Notes under the pieces: generated by a model
Told to the model about the DNA's origin: nothing
Seen by the model: only the letters and a program-made list of their open reading frames with translations
The model's database searches: none
Part shown: positions 22,281 to 36,356 of the stretch, in pieces
Layout: each line of letters opens with the position of its first letter
How positions within the stretch are numbered: the stretch's first letter is position 1
Source of the DNA: Plasmopara viticola
Taxonomy: Eukaryota; Oomycota; Peronosporomycetes; Peronosporales; Peronosporaceae
DNA length: 64,000 nucleotides
Reading direction: 5' to 3'
NCBI GenBank assembly: GCA_001695595.3
Contig: MBPM02000067.1
Location: 372,001-436,000, forward strand
Position numbers and translations under genes: made by a program

Positions 22281-24185
22281 GCTCCGTAAAGTGCTGATTG
22301 TAAAAGCTAGTCTTGATTGTGGCAGACGGCGTTCCGAATGGGTGAACCCCTGCGATTGAAAGGGTTTTGCCGTCTGAAAGCGTCTACTGTAAAGTTTCCT
22401 TGGTCTCTTTATGGCTGTCGCTCGTGACATCATCACGACGAATCCAGGGTTATTCAATGCTACGCATGTCGACCCGAGGGATCAGGAACGCATCATCAAA
22501 AAATCCAAACACGGCGGATTCAAAAGTTTATGGTAACGAATACTATTTTTGCGTTGTGTGACTGAAGTCTTCGTGATAGAAATCAAATAACATTGTATTG
22601 CGAGTGCAGACTTGGAACCTTCTGTGCAGTTCTGAAAAGATGGAGCACATTAAATTGTCTGTTGTTCATTCCATGGACAAATTCCAATGCGGCAATCTGC
22701 CGGTGGTGTATCTTCTCGGATCTGTCCAACAATGATTATAACAAAAAAATCGCAGGGATAGGTTCTTGACAATGTCGTTGAGGCTTGTTACTGTACGAGT
22801 CGAAACAGTAAAACGATAAAAAGGTATGTTCAATGATGACATCCTGGATTAAATTCTAATATAAGTATTCCCCTCATAAATTGACGAACCCCGTGCATAT
22901 ATACCGGTGTGGCCTACGAGGGAGAGAAGCTTTCTGGACAACTGCGGCGGATTGACACTTTGGATGACCTCGTTTCGAGAACAAACGTAGACAGATTTGT
23001 TCTTTTTTCCACCATGTGACACAATTTTGGTCCAACCGGCAAATTGTTCGTCATCGGTAAGAAAATGCATAAACTGCTCTGGGCGAGCAGAAAAATTCGG
23101 ATGATGAATGCTGGGGAATGGTCGAATGGTGAGTTACGTAGTCGGGGAAGCTCTTGAATCGCAAAAAACGCTTCCTTTAAGATCTATCCGCGAAAGCTGT
23201 GCGCCGAGTCAACGAGATGCATTTTTTAACGGCCTCACGGACGCGCGTAAGGCAATAAATCGACGCGAACTTTTGCCCGACCTCGATGGCCAATTGCATG
23301 AGAAATAGCTGACACCACGGCGTCAAGAAATCATCAAATGCATCAAAAATACTTTGACGGTGGACCTGTTCCTGCACTGGGTCAGCTAAAAGACGATACT
23401 GAAGCTGACCAACAAAGATTGGTGCTTCATAAGCCATCGAACCAATTCCTCTGACGTATCGGTAGCATTCTTATTCGAACATTCGGCGTCTTCAGTGTCA
23501 GAGTATTATTGCCTATGTAAAGCCTTATACTTCCGAGAGCTCTCGAAGTAAAGATGATCCTGCTTGTTTACAATATACTTAGTTGACCGTGGGAGCGAAG
23601 TTGCGCGAGAACGCGATAGTAGCGCTCAAATATTGGGAGTAAGTTCCCAGCACCATGCGACGCAACTGCGTGCTCTTCGCCACAAAGTCACTCTCGATTG
23701 AGATTTGGCGAATGCAACTTCATAATTGCGAGCCGTAATACCGATAGCCTACTTTTCTTTGCCAAGACATGTTATAGGTGCCGGTCAATTTGATCCGTTT
23801 GAAAATCTTGATCGCGAAGTCACGTCGCTCCGCGAGCAAGTCGCTAGACTCGCGCCCATCGATAAAGCGTTTGTGGCTTTCCGTGTCCGGACATTGATTC
23901 TGGCATAATGGGTGAATTAGCATTTTTGTCGCTGTAGGTGCGAATGCTTGGCATCAACGCTGATACCCACGTAGTAACAAGGCCTGTAAAAGCTCGCATT
24001 ATCAGCTCAGTTCGTTCTGACCCTTTTGGAGACTTAAGCGTATGATCAAATTCTGCTGGCTATGACTTTGAACAGTTTACTTGATCGCGGGATTAGTTTG
24101 GCCTTACAAAAAGCAACAGCTGTGTCAGTAGGTAGAACTTTATGTATATACAATGCAAAAAGTTGAACTTTAAATTTTGTCTTAT
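22281..24185. other. Gene-poor region
   Basis: Overlapping open frames at 22849-23070, 23108-23308 and 23177-23437 have no recognised domains. A coiled-coil-like fragment at about 23790-23900 (plus strand, REVTSLREQVARLAPIDKAF) may be retroelement gag debris. No supported gene. Confidence 0.4.
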
Positions 24186-24192
24186 TATTGCA

Positions 24193-24509
24193 AAAAGTTG
24201 GGGTGACGCCCTCCTTCCAAGCGCGGGGGCTAAATGCTCGCGCGCTTCGGGCAGGTGCTCTCGGGCATCTGCAGGTCTCTAACGAGTCTCAATCTCGACG
24301 CGACGGTCTCCAGCACCGGGCGCCACCTGGGCTCTTACCAAGTCAGAGATAAACAAAATAATGGAAGACCCTCACGACCTCGGTGCTGGCTGCACTGCCC
24401 GCCGAACGAGACCCGACGTATGCGGACACCACTATGCCGTGGACTAGCCAGACTGAGCCTAGCACGTGCATAACTTGGCAACGCGATAACGTAATACAAT
24501 ACAATACAA
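24193..24509 (+). mobile_element. SINE-like retroposon, copy 3
   Basis: About 317 bp, same orientation as copy 1, with body and tail (ACAAT repeated) conserved. A short target duplication TATTGCA is seen at 24186-24192 and 24510-24516. The first bases of the element (TTTTGGA in other copies) are missing, suggesting slight 5' truncation, as is common for LINE-mobilised elements. Confidence 0.85.
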
Positions 24510-24516
24510 TATTGCA

Positions 24517-27500
24517 TACCCTTCAATTCTTTTTAGTATGTATCATTAAAAACAGTTTAAAGTTTTGTTGGAAGAAGATGTAACGAAAGTTCGCAAACCC
24601 AGTACGCGTTACACTTGTTGCTGTCAATACCATAATGTTTGTAAGCTACGTGTGTCATACATCTAAACAAAGGCAGTACTGAATACTTAAGAGTTTATAG
24701 AAGCGTAATGACCACTGCTTAGTGAATACTCTATAGATTGCCTAGAATTAAACGCTATAAGAGATACGTCAAGCCGTAGTACAAGGGCTAGTATAAACTA
24801 CTGGCGTTTGTCAGACAACAAAGCGGGTCTTGCGTAGGCTTTCAGCATCGAATAAAGAGTAAGTCCATGCTTTTTCTTGGCAAATTAATAAGGCAGCTTC
24901 ACGTAAAGTCCGACCTGGGTATATCTTGCTGACGATATCACGACGCTGAGGACGAGAATTACGTTGAAGTCAGAGTCGATAGACCTTAGCATGACTCTTG
25001 ACACTAAGAAACTAATACGGCTAGCGATGGGGTTTAAGCTTCACACACAGCCGTATGCCGACGTGAACAACCGTCTCGTGGGAGTCTACTTGCTTTCTAG
25101 ACAGTGGGTCTAAACCCAATACAGGTCGTGACATCGAACACGACACTGATCTTCTACGTGTTGCGAGAGCTCACCGCCTGGTGCTTTAACAAGAAACATG
25201 GTGGGATGAGTGGCATTGTTCCAAAGCAACTTTACAGAGACTCTGCGCATGCTTTCATCGCGACTATAAGAATCCTTCAAGCGTTGTATAAAGCCTGAGT
25301 TACAAATGGCTTTTCTTATCCTTGGATACTCTGCAGCTTTACTGCATTCAACTGATTAGCCTTTTTTTTGGACTTTTTCACCTCAGAGAGTCATGAACCA
25401 GAACCAACCATATTGACAAAAGTATTTGGGTTCGTAGCCTAGAGTAAAGTATATATAATGGGTTGGAGACAGCTCAACTCCAAAAATGGCATAAATTAGA
25501 GCTAGGTAAAAAAAGGAACTGGCCTCTTTCAACACTTTCAGAAATCGGGGGCCGGCGTCACTTCCATGTGGAGTGCATCGTAAAACGAAGGCACTTTCTC
25601 AAGCACCACTAGCTTTTTGTCAAGAGATGCAGTGATCTGCCTTATGAAACCCGTGGAAAAATGACAGCGTTATCACATCTTTGTAGCACCAGAGGAGAAA
25701 TAGTGAAGAGTGTAAGACAAATTCTGGCCATGATCCCAGAAAGCAAGGCTGACTGCGGATCGCTTCGCGAGGGAGGACGAGAGGCTGCGTTCCCTGCCCT
25801 CATGGAGTAAAAGGCTCATCCATAGCGCTCCTTGCCGGAGAAGCTCTCGTACGGGCAAACTTTGTAAGTATACGCCATGGACGAAGCCTTACCAATACGC
25901 GCATTTCTTGTGGGGTCAGCCTAAGTTGCTGTCACGAATTTTGTGATAAGTGCGGCCTTCGTCGCAGAGACCAATTTTGGTACAGTGGCACGTGTGAAAG
26001 CCGGAGCAGTCTTCTTCGATGTCATCGCCAACATTACGACCAAATTGACTTGTCGTACAAAAGCTATGAGATGAGGTACACAAGCTAAGCGAGATGACAA
26101 TTAGTCATATGTTCCTACAAAGTCTTCAAAAGGCTACTATTACGGGTCTTATATCCCAACCCGTTACATTGTAGGAAGAATGTAACGGGTTGGGATATAA
26201 GACCCGTAATAGTAGCCTTTTGAAGCATCTCAAGCATCTCAATAATGGTGTCCTTGAATGTACGACAGGAAAAACTTGAATTAGTACACTGATTTGCACA
26301 CTACAAAAATACCGAGATAGGAATACTTCCTCCCTAAGATAAGATTATATAAGTGCAAATACAGAAATATGAGTAGGTACAAGTAGGCTGCATATAGTAT
26401 TGAATAAATTAGTCTTGAAATTGCAATCGATTGTACACGTCAATCTCTTTGAGACTGTAGATAGTGGCAGTCTTTTATCGGAAGAACTTGTTTCTTCTTG
26501 GACGCCCCCTCCGTGCAAGGTATTGTGTGACCCTGTCATTTAGAGAAAAAAGACAGTATATTTGTGTAATCAAGCAATGAGTGCTATGACACTCTCTCAA
26601 CTGATATAGCACCATCTATTTCTGTCGAAAGCGATGTTGTTGGTGGTGCTCGAACCTCACTAGACCGTTTGCGTTAGCTTGTCGCTGAGGCATAAAAATA
26701 CTGAGCTCTAGCTGTGGTGCTTTGGTTCTTGATTGAGACCTTCGTGACAATTTTGTCTCCCTGTAGTAAAACCGCAAATTTTATACTACAAGCGCACTAC
26801 CAAATACACTGCAGAGCTTCATTATATCTAGTGTTTTACTTGCCTTTCTATTGTGTTAAACAGTACAGAGGTCCATCGCCGACTGCTGGTGGCGCCCTAC
26901 GCCTAGCTCCTTTAAGATTCCACAGCTAAGCCAGTATTGCAGGAGCGGAGTAAAAGGTCTGCGCACAAAGAAGGATACACGTAATCTGCGTCATAAAGTT
27001 TAGCTCCGTTTCAACGGGAACCCCTACTCCTTCTTTATCCTCATGTAGTACAATTGAAGCTCGACATAATTAAGTCATACTCGTTGCTTTTTCGCTTTAC
27101 GTGGACACGTGCCAGGTCAATTTGACGGAAATGAAAGCGCTGTAAAGTGTTTTGTGCTTGGCCTTAAATAACAAACAAAACCCAGATATTTTTATAGAAT
27201 CAACGGACTATACGGTAAGCGAACCAGATCGTCAGATGACTTTCGCCGATCAGACCACACCTACGTTCTTCGACTTCAATTTAAGTCGACATGGCACAGT
27301 GTGGAAAACGCGCGGACTGACCCGGCAAAGTCTTGAAACATCACGCAGTGACTCATCTATGTAATCGCAACTCGGAGATCGATCACGAGCTTCCGTGATC
27401 GATCCTCTACGCACAAATTCTTTATAGTCGATTACTAGCCGACAAAAGGTGGCAGCTTCAAATCCTTTTTTCATTGTCGTTATCCAAAAAAGGCGCGATC

Positions 27501-30500
27501 TTTACCCGCCGAGTGCGATTAAGTTGTTCTTGACCTTCAGAAGTCTGAGTTATCGTTGTGAAACAAACAAGTGGAGGTAAGTCGTCTGCACAAGAGACCA
27601 ATCGGAAATAATGCGTCTGCGTAATCGTCAGATTCACAAGCTTCAGCAAAGAACTGTCGCCGCCGACCTGTAATTGTAGTAATCCGTTATAGAATTGGGT
27701 GAACCTTGCACTTGTTGATCTCGTCTATAATATAATAACCAGGCGTCAGCGTGATAATGATCGGCAAAAAATGCCGATCAGTCTCTTGCCTACTAGACCT
27801 TGGCCTCTTATAAGCTTCGATATTAGCCCTGTGTTTATAAAATTCGGTTTAATTTCGTAATATAATGTGGAAGAATGGTATAGGATGAGTAGGCTCTCTA
27901 AATCAAAGTTGTTGCACTCTAGATCAACCTGACACAATTTCTTGCACGAGGCTCGGTCAATGACAACTGCGTGTTAACAAGATTTTGCAGTAGAAAGCTG
28001 ACTTTGCTTATTATGTACGCCACTCTAACCAAAGTAAACGACCCGACTAAGGCATTCGATGGCTTGAGCACGCAAGATCAACGTTTTAACCAGAACTTGC
28101 CCCTTCAAAATGGCTGAAGCGGTCAACGAGAGAATTAAAGCTGCAGAGTTGAAAGTTTGGTCAATTGACGAAAAATAGATCATATAGAGTATATCAAGAT
28201 GAATGACAAAATCGCCAATCGGAGACGACTAGCAATTAATGAAACGATACTACTATGCATATATATATATATCAAATGCCTTCCTTTCTCAGCAGACACA
28301 CATTTATGTGTCGAGCAAAAAACTGAATGAAGGCTAACAGTGTCCCGCGGAATAGAGCATAACTGTTCGGGCTTAATGTCAATTGCAGCGGGGTGGATAC
28401 AAATGAAGTTTGCTGCAGAGGTAATTGCATCACGGCCTTTGGTGGGTAACAGTTGTTAGAGGATTTAATAGACTTGCACTGTTGTTCACTGCAAAGTAGA
28501 CACCTTGTCAGATGATGGGAGTGCGGCCTACTGACTGTCCTTAAGAAGCTGGTAGACAGATTAACTTTAGAATGAGAATCGAAAAAAATTGTCTACGTTT
28601 GATGTCTCATTGTTGTCATCGCTAGCTAAATTAACAGCGTCGTTGCTAGACTCAGTAGGCATCCGACCGAGGACGGCAACGCCATGCGTTGGTGACGTAC
28701 TGGGACCGGTGCAAGCAGCTTCGAAATAGTACAAGCTTTAAGCAGAATGAATATCATTCAGCAGTACTGAACTTTGATACAAAATCCTAATTGAAACAGG
28801 TCGGTCGAAACCCATTCAGAACTGCCAGTAGAAATTGCAAAGTGGAAAGATAATGGAGTGACGTTACCGAAAATACAGTGATCAGCTACGAGAAGAAGCT
28901 AACTCCTATACCAATTTTACGATCTTAGTATCTTATAAATTAGGTCATCAGCAATAGCACCGCGAACAAGAGGGTGAGGTAAAGGCAGGAGCCTTCGATG
29001 CTAGATCTAGTGGCCGGCCAAAGTCATAGAAGCAGTGGGCAAGGGGTCATAAGACTCGCTTATCGCCGAGAACTAACGCAAGTCGCCGTTCGGTAAGAGG
29101 TCTTCACTTGAGCGGTATGACAAGAGAAAATATGATCTTTAGGCGTTGAAAGTATTAGTTCTCGTAGACGGCCAGATTGCTACCCGATTGACGCAAGCCA
29201 TGGTCCCCCACAGTACGCTCATCTGCTTCGCACGCGACGAGCACTTATAAATTTTCACTCAGATCTAGCAGCTATTTTCTAAAGAAAGCCCTAGTCTAGC
29301 ATGAACTTACGACCCTAAATACGTGCTCCTAGCACATTACCCAAATGCCTTTAAATGAATTCGCTCGACGTTGTAACAAGCCAACCGCGGCATCAAACTT
29401 ATCGTTTGTGTCTAAGGCTGCTCCCATAATAAAAAACTGGAACATAAGAATTTTTTGCTGCAACGAAAATTGTGTCGTGCCGTGGGCGGCAAGCCAAATC
29501 AATGGCATTTCAAATAGCCGCTCAGGCAAAGAAGGATTCAAAAGAACTGCCAATTCACCGCAGCGGGAAGCGTACGATGACCGCTCTACTTGCCTTAGTT
29601 TGCGGCCAACTTCACCTTTGGATGATAAACATGGAGCACCGCGTGCGATTCGACTGACACTTATCGCTCTAGATCAACATAAAAGCTTCGAGCTGTTAAT
29701 ATAACTTACAAAGCAATTTGACACCCGAGAGTACCTCTACAGAGGAGTAAGACCGATTGTCAGACTCATTAATCATGAAAAAAGCCTCTTTTGCTTAGAC
29801 GGAGGAAGCCCATGACAAACCCCAGGATCAATATCTGATCTGAGACGCTCTTATTTAGAATTCACCAATATTAAGCATTAGGAAGCGAGTGTGGAGTCAA
29901 AGACGAGAACTTTCGGTATATTTTATGGGTGGATTCAACGACCGAAGTCAGACGAGGGGCGACGTGGCTCGCTCAACTTCAAAGAATCGATGCAGCACCC
30001 GCAATTAATCCATCGCTTTCTAAAAAAGCTCGGCAAGGGAAAATTGGGTGGTTGTTTACGACCGTTGCTGATTATGGAGCCGATCACCACACTCACCAGC
30101 TTCCTGCACCGCAAAGGCATTCTGATGGCAATCGTGCGTTTGAAACTGAATTGATCAACAAAAGCTACTGACCCGATGCAACTTTACCCGGCCATTTCCG
30201 TACTTTTAGACCCGCGTCGAATTGTACAAATGATGTCAGTCGACTTTTTATAAGGTCTCATAATAAGAATGGAAGCATTCGGTATGAATTTCCTTAGTAC
30301 CCTCTCGAGAATTTCCAGCACATGGTTCATTTGGAAGTGTCTCTAATAAAGAGCGCAAAAATTGCCGCTCCTACTTCTCACTAAAGCCTTCTTCATTAAA
30401 GAAAAAAAATATGTGCAGACAACTATACTCGCTTGAGCTTGCTTCTAGAGCTGGCTGTGGCCGTCAGGCAAAGGCCTAATAAGAGCTATTCCAGACCCAT

Positions 30501-33500
30501 AAGATTTTCTTATGCAATTGAAGTTTGATTTTCCTAGATAAGCAAAGCTGTCCGCTTCTTCAGCCCATCTAGCAAGCTTTGATACAAACAAGCCTGCTCT
30601 AGAATCGTATAAGAGATCCAATTAAATTGCTTCCGGGCCACAGCTATTTGCAAAAAGGAGGTGTACTTCTGCCTTCGCTCCTACTATACCCAGAGTTAAT
30701 CTGATTCGCAGATCGCAATTTGCCGGACTCCAAGGGTTTTTATTTGTAGTTATACCAAGACTAAGTGTAATTTTTCGCTGGGCCCCTGTGGAGTTTACAT
30801 CGTACAATTGCTATGTAACATAAGGCTTCTCTCATGACATACATTAGGCATTGGTCTACAGATCAAATGCCGCTTTTTTGCCAGCTTCTCATGCAAAGTA
30901 CTGCCTGTTTAATGAAGTTCGGAACACAATAAATTTTGCGTCCCATGGTTGTGAATAATTTTACTCACATTTACACTTTTACTATTGCAGCTTTTGCGGC
31001 GGCCGGTTCTCCCCGCCAAGCAGGGTTTAAGGACGGCTCTTGGTGATATTACAATGTTATCGATACCTCTATTATATATTTCTGACATGCAACGGCCTTA
31101 AGGCTTTTTTAAATAGCGCACGTAAAGCAAAGTTAGGACACAAGCCACTCAAACCTTATTTAGCTAAGACTAGCAAATCTGACGTAATTCTTAGACGTCA
31201 CAGTTTTGCCTGGTCGATTTTTGAACAGTATAAACTGTAAAATTTACCAGAACTTTATATTATCTTTGCTCTCTCAGAAAAGTCCGCTCATTCAATTTTA
31301 TTGACTGTGCAAAATTTCTTGTCGCGCTGGATTCATCGACGCCTAAGCTTGAATCAGATTTTAAGTAAGCACTTCATTAGCATGTACACACTGCTGCTGC
31401 TTTTTTATAAAGCTATAAGCTCTAAGGAAATAAGATTAAACGCTATGCACCACATCATATCTACCCGAACCTATGGGACGCTTAAGAACACATATTTTTT
31501 GGTCATGTGACCAACAAGCTTTACATTGCCGTGCGGCTTTGCGCGAGGTCTCTAGAAGGGCGTGTGTTTTGGTGATAAGTTTACCGCAAATGACCTTTAA
31601 AACGCCCGTTGTTCACAATTTCAGGTTGCAACGGCTTTTGCGCATTTTGTCGAAGACGTTGAAGTGCTGACAGCCCTTGTTTGCTTTTGCTTCTTTACGC
31701 TCTAACTATGGAATTGCGGCTGGCTTTAGCGATCACGGAGCGCTACAGATGCCGATCCCACCTCAGCTTCACGCCTTCTTTACGAAGAGAATCAATTCTT
31801 ACGCGACTAAGTGTACGCACTTTAAAATAAATTTGTAGTCAGCCCTGATTGTCAAATCGCTTTTTTTAGCAAACACCAGACCTTTCAAACCCGTTTGTTA
31901 TTCTGTCATGTTAGTTCTTGTTGATCGCACCTGGTCTATGGTCCGTTATTTTACAGACAGCATTCTCAAGAAACAAGTCAAGGCTACATTGTTTAAGTTT
32001 TCCAAATTATAACGCAGCATCTGGGCGTAAATTTGGTATACCATTGGATGACAATTTATTATGCCACCATTAATTGCAGAAAACATTGCTTCATAGCTGG
32101 ATAGCATCGCATTACCGACTTCGGGAAACAAATAATTAATCCAGGACCTCAAAACAATGCGAAGTATAGTGAAAAGCAGGTAAGTAACACGATACCATCA
32201 GCCGTGGTAAGCTTAGCTACGCAAGCGGTAGTATACGTCTGCCAAAACTGTGTTGGGATGCGGTGTTGCAAACGACGCAGTGGTCGACGAGAAAGTCTTT
32301 TTCGCAGAGGTGAATCAGACATCGTATAACGACAGACGGGCTCCAACCGGACGCCTAACAGAGGTGTCAAATTTACTGAGTCTTAAGGAATTCAGAAGTA
32401 CTGTATTCTTGACTGTGTGAGCGGAAGAGGATGCTTTCTCTTACGATAAACCGACTACTAAAGCTATACATGCTTCCTTCACTTTAACCGAGAATGTATT
32501 GGCTCACGTTTTGCCTTGACTCAGGGATATTAAAGTTTCTCAAATTTCAGTAAATCGCTTTCGTAACAATACTAAGGTGTAGCCCACCTACCGCGTAGAG
32601 GAGATAGGCATGAGATTAACCTCATTTCGGGCACGAGGTACCATGTCACCAAGCAAGGGCCACAAAGTGCGGCCTCATTAATGTCTCCTTTTTTGAAAAG
32701 CCTAAGATCGATTTAGTGCGGATGTCGAAATTGCCGCATTTGTCACTGACTTTCTGTGCTCAAAATTTAAATGACGACAAATGACTTGAAACAACAATTC
32801 GATCTGAATCTCACAGCTCATTTTTTTGCTGTGAGAGCTTTTAAAAAGCGGCTCGATACACAATGTCCCTGTCTACTCGACTGAAAGCTTCGAAGGTGAG
32901 CGTTGACTTGTATTGCTACAATTATTAATTTTGATGTAGCGTGGTAGTATGGACCCAATGTCTGAACGATATATGGTGTATAATCATATCGTGCGACATA
33001 AATCACGTCACGTACAAAGAGGGCAGTATCTTGTGCTGAGGAGTAAGCAAAAAGCGAACAAGTTTTATTAATAAATGCATAATGCACATAAGTAAAAATA
33101 TGAAAGCGGTAGGATACTACCTTATAAAAGTATTATCAAGATAATCATAATTCAAGCTCAGCTTATTTTTAGAGATAATAGAGGTTCTTGATGTCTATAA
33201 ATGTTGACACGCTATGTATAGAACAAATGTCGAAGACTTATGCTCATGCTTTTTCTAAGCAAATAAGCTACGGCAGCCCTGCAATACTCACAAAAGATTC
33301 AAATTCTAAACCCTCTTCGCGACAAGCTAATACATGTGGTGAAGTCTTCTGTGATACAACAGCCCGGCTTCTATCAAAATGGTGTAGCCTCGCACTCAAC
33401 CGCACTGACAAATTCTTGTCCGAGCCTTTAAGCTTTTCACCCCTTAAAGCTGCAGCAGAGCTGTGCACATGTCTTCGCGTGCGTATGTGCCACGGGTTAA

Positions 33501-35475
33501 ATCTCATACGGTAAAGCCACAATTGTAACACAATCTAGCTCATAGTATGGGCGAAGTCAGCCAAGCGTTCTGTATCTTCTTAGTGGCTTCCGAGACCGCT
33601 CTATCCAATAGCTATGAAAATTTGGCCCTTTTCTTTGAACTTATGACCACTAACTTGGCTATCATGTCGGCTTTACCTTCCTCTCCCAGCTCGTTACAAA
33701 TATCGTGTCCAGCTCCGCCGAGCAATGACTGAAAAAAGAGGTTTCAGAAGATCTTGCCTTCAATCGTACCGATACTCCCATTTATAAGGCCGATTAGATG
33801 TGCGTTATCGTATGTGATGCCTTGGACACCCCTTTTTCAGGAAATGCTTATCCAAGCGGTATGCGTCGCCGTCTTCTCCATTACGAGGTATATGGTATCA
33901 AATAGACCTTCCCCTTCATATTTGTTCCGAAACCTTTTTTTTATAAGCCAACGTCTACAATGACGTCCAGCAAAGACCTCTGGTAATCAAAGCCTCACTC
34001 AACAAAATATGCTGAAAGATGTATATTGGAAGGAAAACAAAGTATAAGCCTAGACCTCTGGTAAAGAATTTTGCAACGGACATACAGCGAACGCTGTCTA
34101 CGACGAGCGTTGCTTAGTGACTCAACAAACCACTCTGCGTGCATCCCAAGAGTCGCACCTCGGATGCCCCGGCCTACCGCCAGTCATACTGTGGATGATT
34201 TTCAGCGAGCCCTGTTCTCTGCGACCGTCGCTATGTGCTCACTGTGCCGCTTGTAGCTATACCAGTCACGTATGACATCTAATAAGCAATGCTCTCTACG
34301 AGCGCTTTTTGGTATCAATGTGCTACTCCACGTGCAGTGATAGCGTCTCGCCCATGATGCCTTGGCTTAGCGCCAACCTTGTCGAGTGCCATCTAATACA
34401 ACGTCTTAGATCTTAGAATATGTAAAATATTTAATGGCGTTGATGCAAAGAGTCTCACGTAAGTCGTTGACCGGTACTCGTAAGACATGACGCTTACCTC
34501 ATGTCACGAGAAAGTCCGAGTCGAACAGTTAGGCCGTATTGTTGCCCACAACGTGAAACGTAATCTGTGAAGCGGTGTTCACAAGATACAGCTTTTCTAC
34601 TTATCATCCGTTAGAGTTTTGAGCTTTAGCAAGTCCAGAATTCGCAGAGCTTTAGCCACGCGTTTGGTAATCGTTTCCAGACACGAGAGCGTCTGACGCT
34701 ATTAATTTCAAAAAGATTACATATAGATACGCCGGAAGTCTAAGATCGGTAACTTTTGTTCCTGTAGCTAAGCAAACGCTGGCCAAAGCACGTTGCAGAG
34801 ACTCATCATATGGCTTCCTTAAGAGAAGCGTCGGTCGATACTCTCAAAACAAGAGAATCGACAACGGCTCACTAAATCTCTCTTCGGCTGCCTCAGTCAT
34901 TCGCAAGCCAGAAATACAGCCATGATCCGTATCGAAGCTAGTTGGCCAAACATTCTAGTTCATCAATCTTGGCGTTGGCAACGGTGGCGTTATCTTTTGA
35001 GCATCACAGCAGATGAAGCATCGACGAATGTCCATACACTGGCCGCACCTCGGAGACAAACCTTCTATTCATTAACATAGCTGAGATCCATATGCCGGAT
35101 GGTGTCTGATTAGATAAAACCTTTGGCCGACGTACAATTGTGTCACTCGGACAATGAGCTTGCTCATGTCACCACATTGACATTATCCGTAGCGATTTTG
35201 TTTTGCGCATCGTACGCGTAAATGAAAATGTATATATTTTCGTTATAGCTTCTACGAACGAATAAGCTGAGAGGCACATACAAGATATTCTATACACTAT
35301 ATTATTTTTTCGGATTACTGAAATAGGTTACGTGCACCTTTAAAAGTTTTGCCTCGATATCTGCTTCACACCGAAGAAACAATTTGTTCTTCACAGCAAT
35401 AAAATGCATTTCAATGTGGGCCAAGCGCATCAACATATTCGCTTTAAAGTGCACAATAATCCTACAAAGTTACTT
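24517..35475. other. Long gene-poor region (about 11 kb)
   Basis: Contains the 47-bp hairpin at 26124-26225 and otherwise no feature I can support. Open frames rarely exceed 100 codons and lack motifs: 29345-29704 (+), 29891-30171 (+), 33188-33514 (+) with an overlapping minus frame, and 31946-32370 (-). Base composition alternates between AT-rich and mildly GC-rich patches, consistent with old, mutated transposon copies. A short hairpin, GATCGATCAC with its complement, lies near 27378-27405. Confidence 0.45.
26124..26225. repeat. Perfect 47-bp inverted repeat (long hairpin)
   Basis: Arms 26124-26170 and 26179-26225 are exact reverse complements over all 47 positions, separated by an 8-nt loop. 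From the centre outward each arm reads AATGTAACGGGTTGGG and so on. The TGTAACGGG start looks like a retroelement LTR end, so this may be two LTR termini joined head to head. A foldback element or a double-stranded small-RNA precursor is the alternative. Exact identity of the arms implies a recent origin or correction between arms. Confidence 0.95.
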
Positions 35476-36356
35476 TTAATTGTAAAGTCTAATCGGAAGC
35501 AAGCGACTACGAAATAAAGGCTTCGCACCATGCACCTGAATTTTGTTTGCCACTAAATCCCGTGGTGTGACAATAGTCGGGGATAGCGGTGATTGGTCAT
35601 TGGTGAGCTGATTTTTATCAACCAAACCCATTGCATCATAACCTTCAACAATAAAAGCTGCATTACCGGAAGTCCATGGAAATAGAAGTCAGCAATTGCA
35701 GCCAGCACTCTTTACACGCACTTTACGACACACCTGCACTTGGAAACAAAGGCGTAGCACCACAGTTCATCATCCGTATCTTGGGACTTATCAGTGCCAT
35801 AATGGTGTGCAACAGTGAGACTCGACTTGTTCGACCAATGTTCTCATTAATAAATGAATTGGCAGCTTCTTGCATCCCTTGCGAGCGCTGCAGGATATTA
35901 TAATCCATAAGATTAATATTCTCGTACGAGATCAGCATTACCTACCTCAATATCTAAGGTCAAAACAAAAATCTCAGTGGCTTGAGACGACAACAATCGA
36001 GCGCTGTACGGACGACATTGCACCTTGTCTAGCGTCTCCTCCACGATAAACTTCCGACCCAAACGATCCACGTAGATCCAACCACAGTGATCGAAGCGAG
36101 GATGAAGGTGAAGCCGAGTTATCCATGTGTGCAGCGCTGCCAAAGGCTGCAACGTTGTTAGTTTGCGTTGAAAAAAGACAAGGTCACCCGTTTCAAGCGT
36201 CTCCATTATGGTGTCGTCCACAGAACCGGGAATAAAGTCGAGATCTTTGCCATTTGGAGATACACTAATCTGGTGGCGCATTCGCGTGAATGTGACGTTG
36301 CAGCTCCAGGTTACTAGACCGGCCAGAGGGAGAAGTGTTAGCATCTTGGCGGCCAT
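35476..36356 (-). CDS. Permuted papain-like protein, C92/YiiX-type (possible pseudoenzyme)
   Basis: 248 residues from three exons: 36356-35946, 35887-35734 and 35657-35476, with introns of 58 and 76 nt. A hydrophobic N-terminus (MLTLLPLAGLVTW) suggests a signal peptide or anchor. The fold pattern is that of permuted NlpC/P60-like amidases: GDLVFFQRKL, then HPRFDHCGWIYVD (probable active-site His), FIVEETLDKV, and after the introns FPSAAFIVEGYDAMGLV, then TPRDLV. In YiiX-type enzymes a Cys begins the segment equivalent to PSAAFIVEGY; here Pro/Ser stands there, so activity is doubtful. The nearest Cys is in MMNCGAT about eight residues before. Coding-like sequence upstream from an ATG at 36600 could be another 5' exon. 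It is the only supported gene in about 24 kb of repeats. Confidence 0.75.

Noticed and set aside
29329..29704. Overlapping ORFs of 74 and 119 codons that look partly coding
   Set aside because: Both strands are open over the same bases, with no recognisable domain and no clear start context. Possibly old gag, but not supportable.
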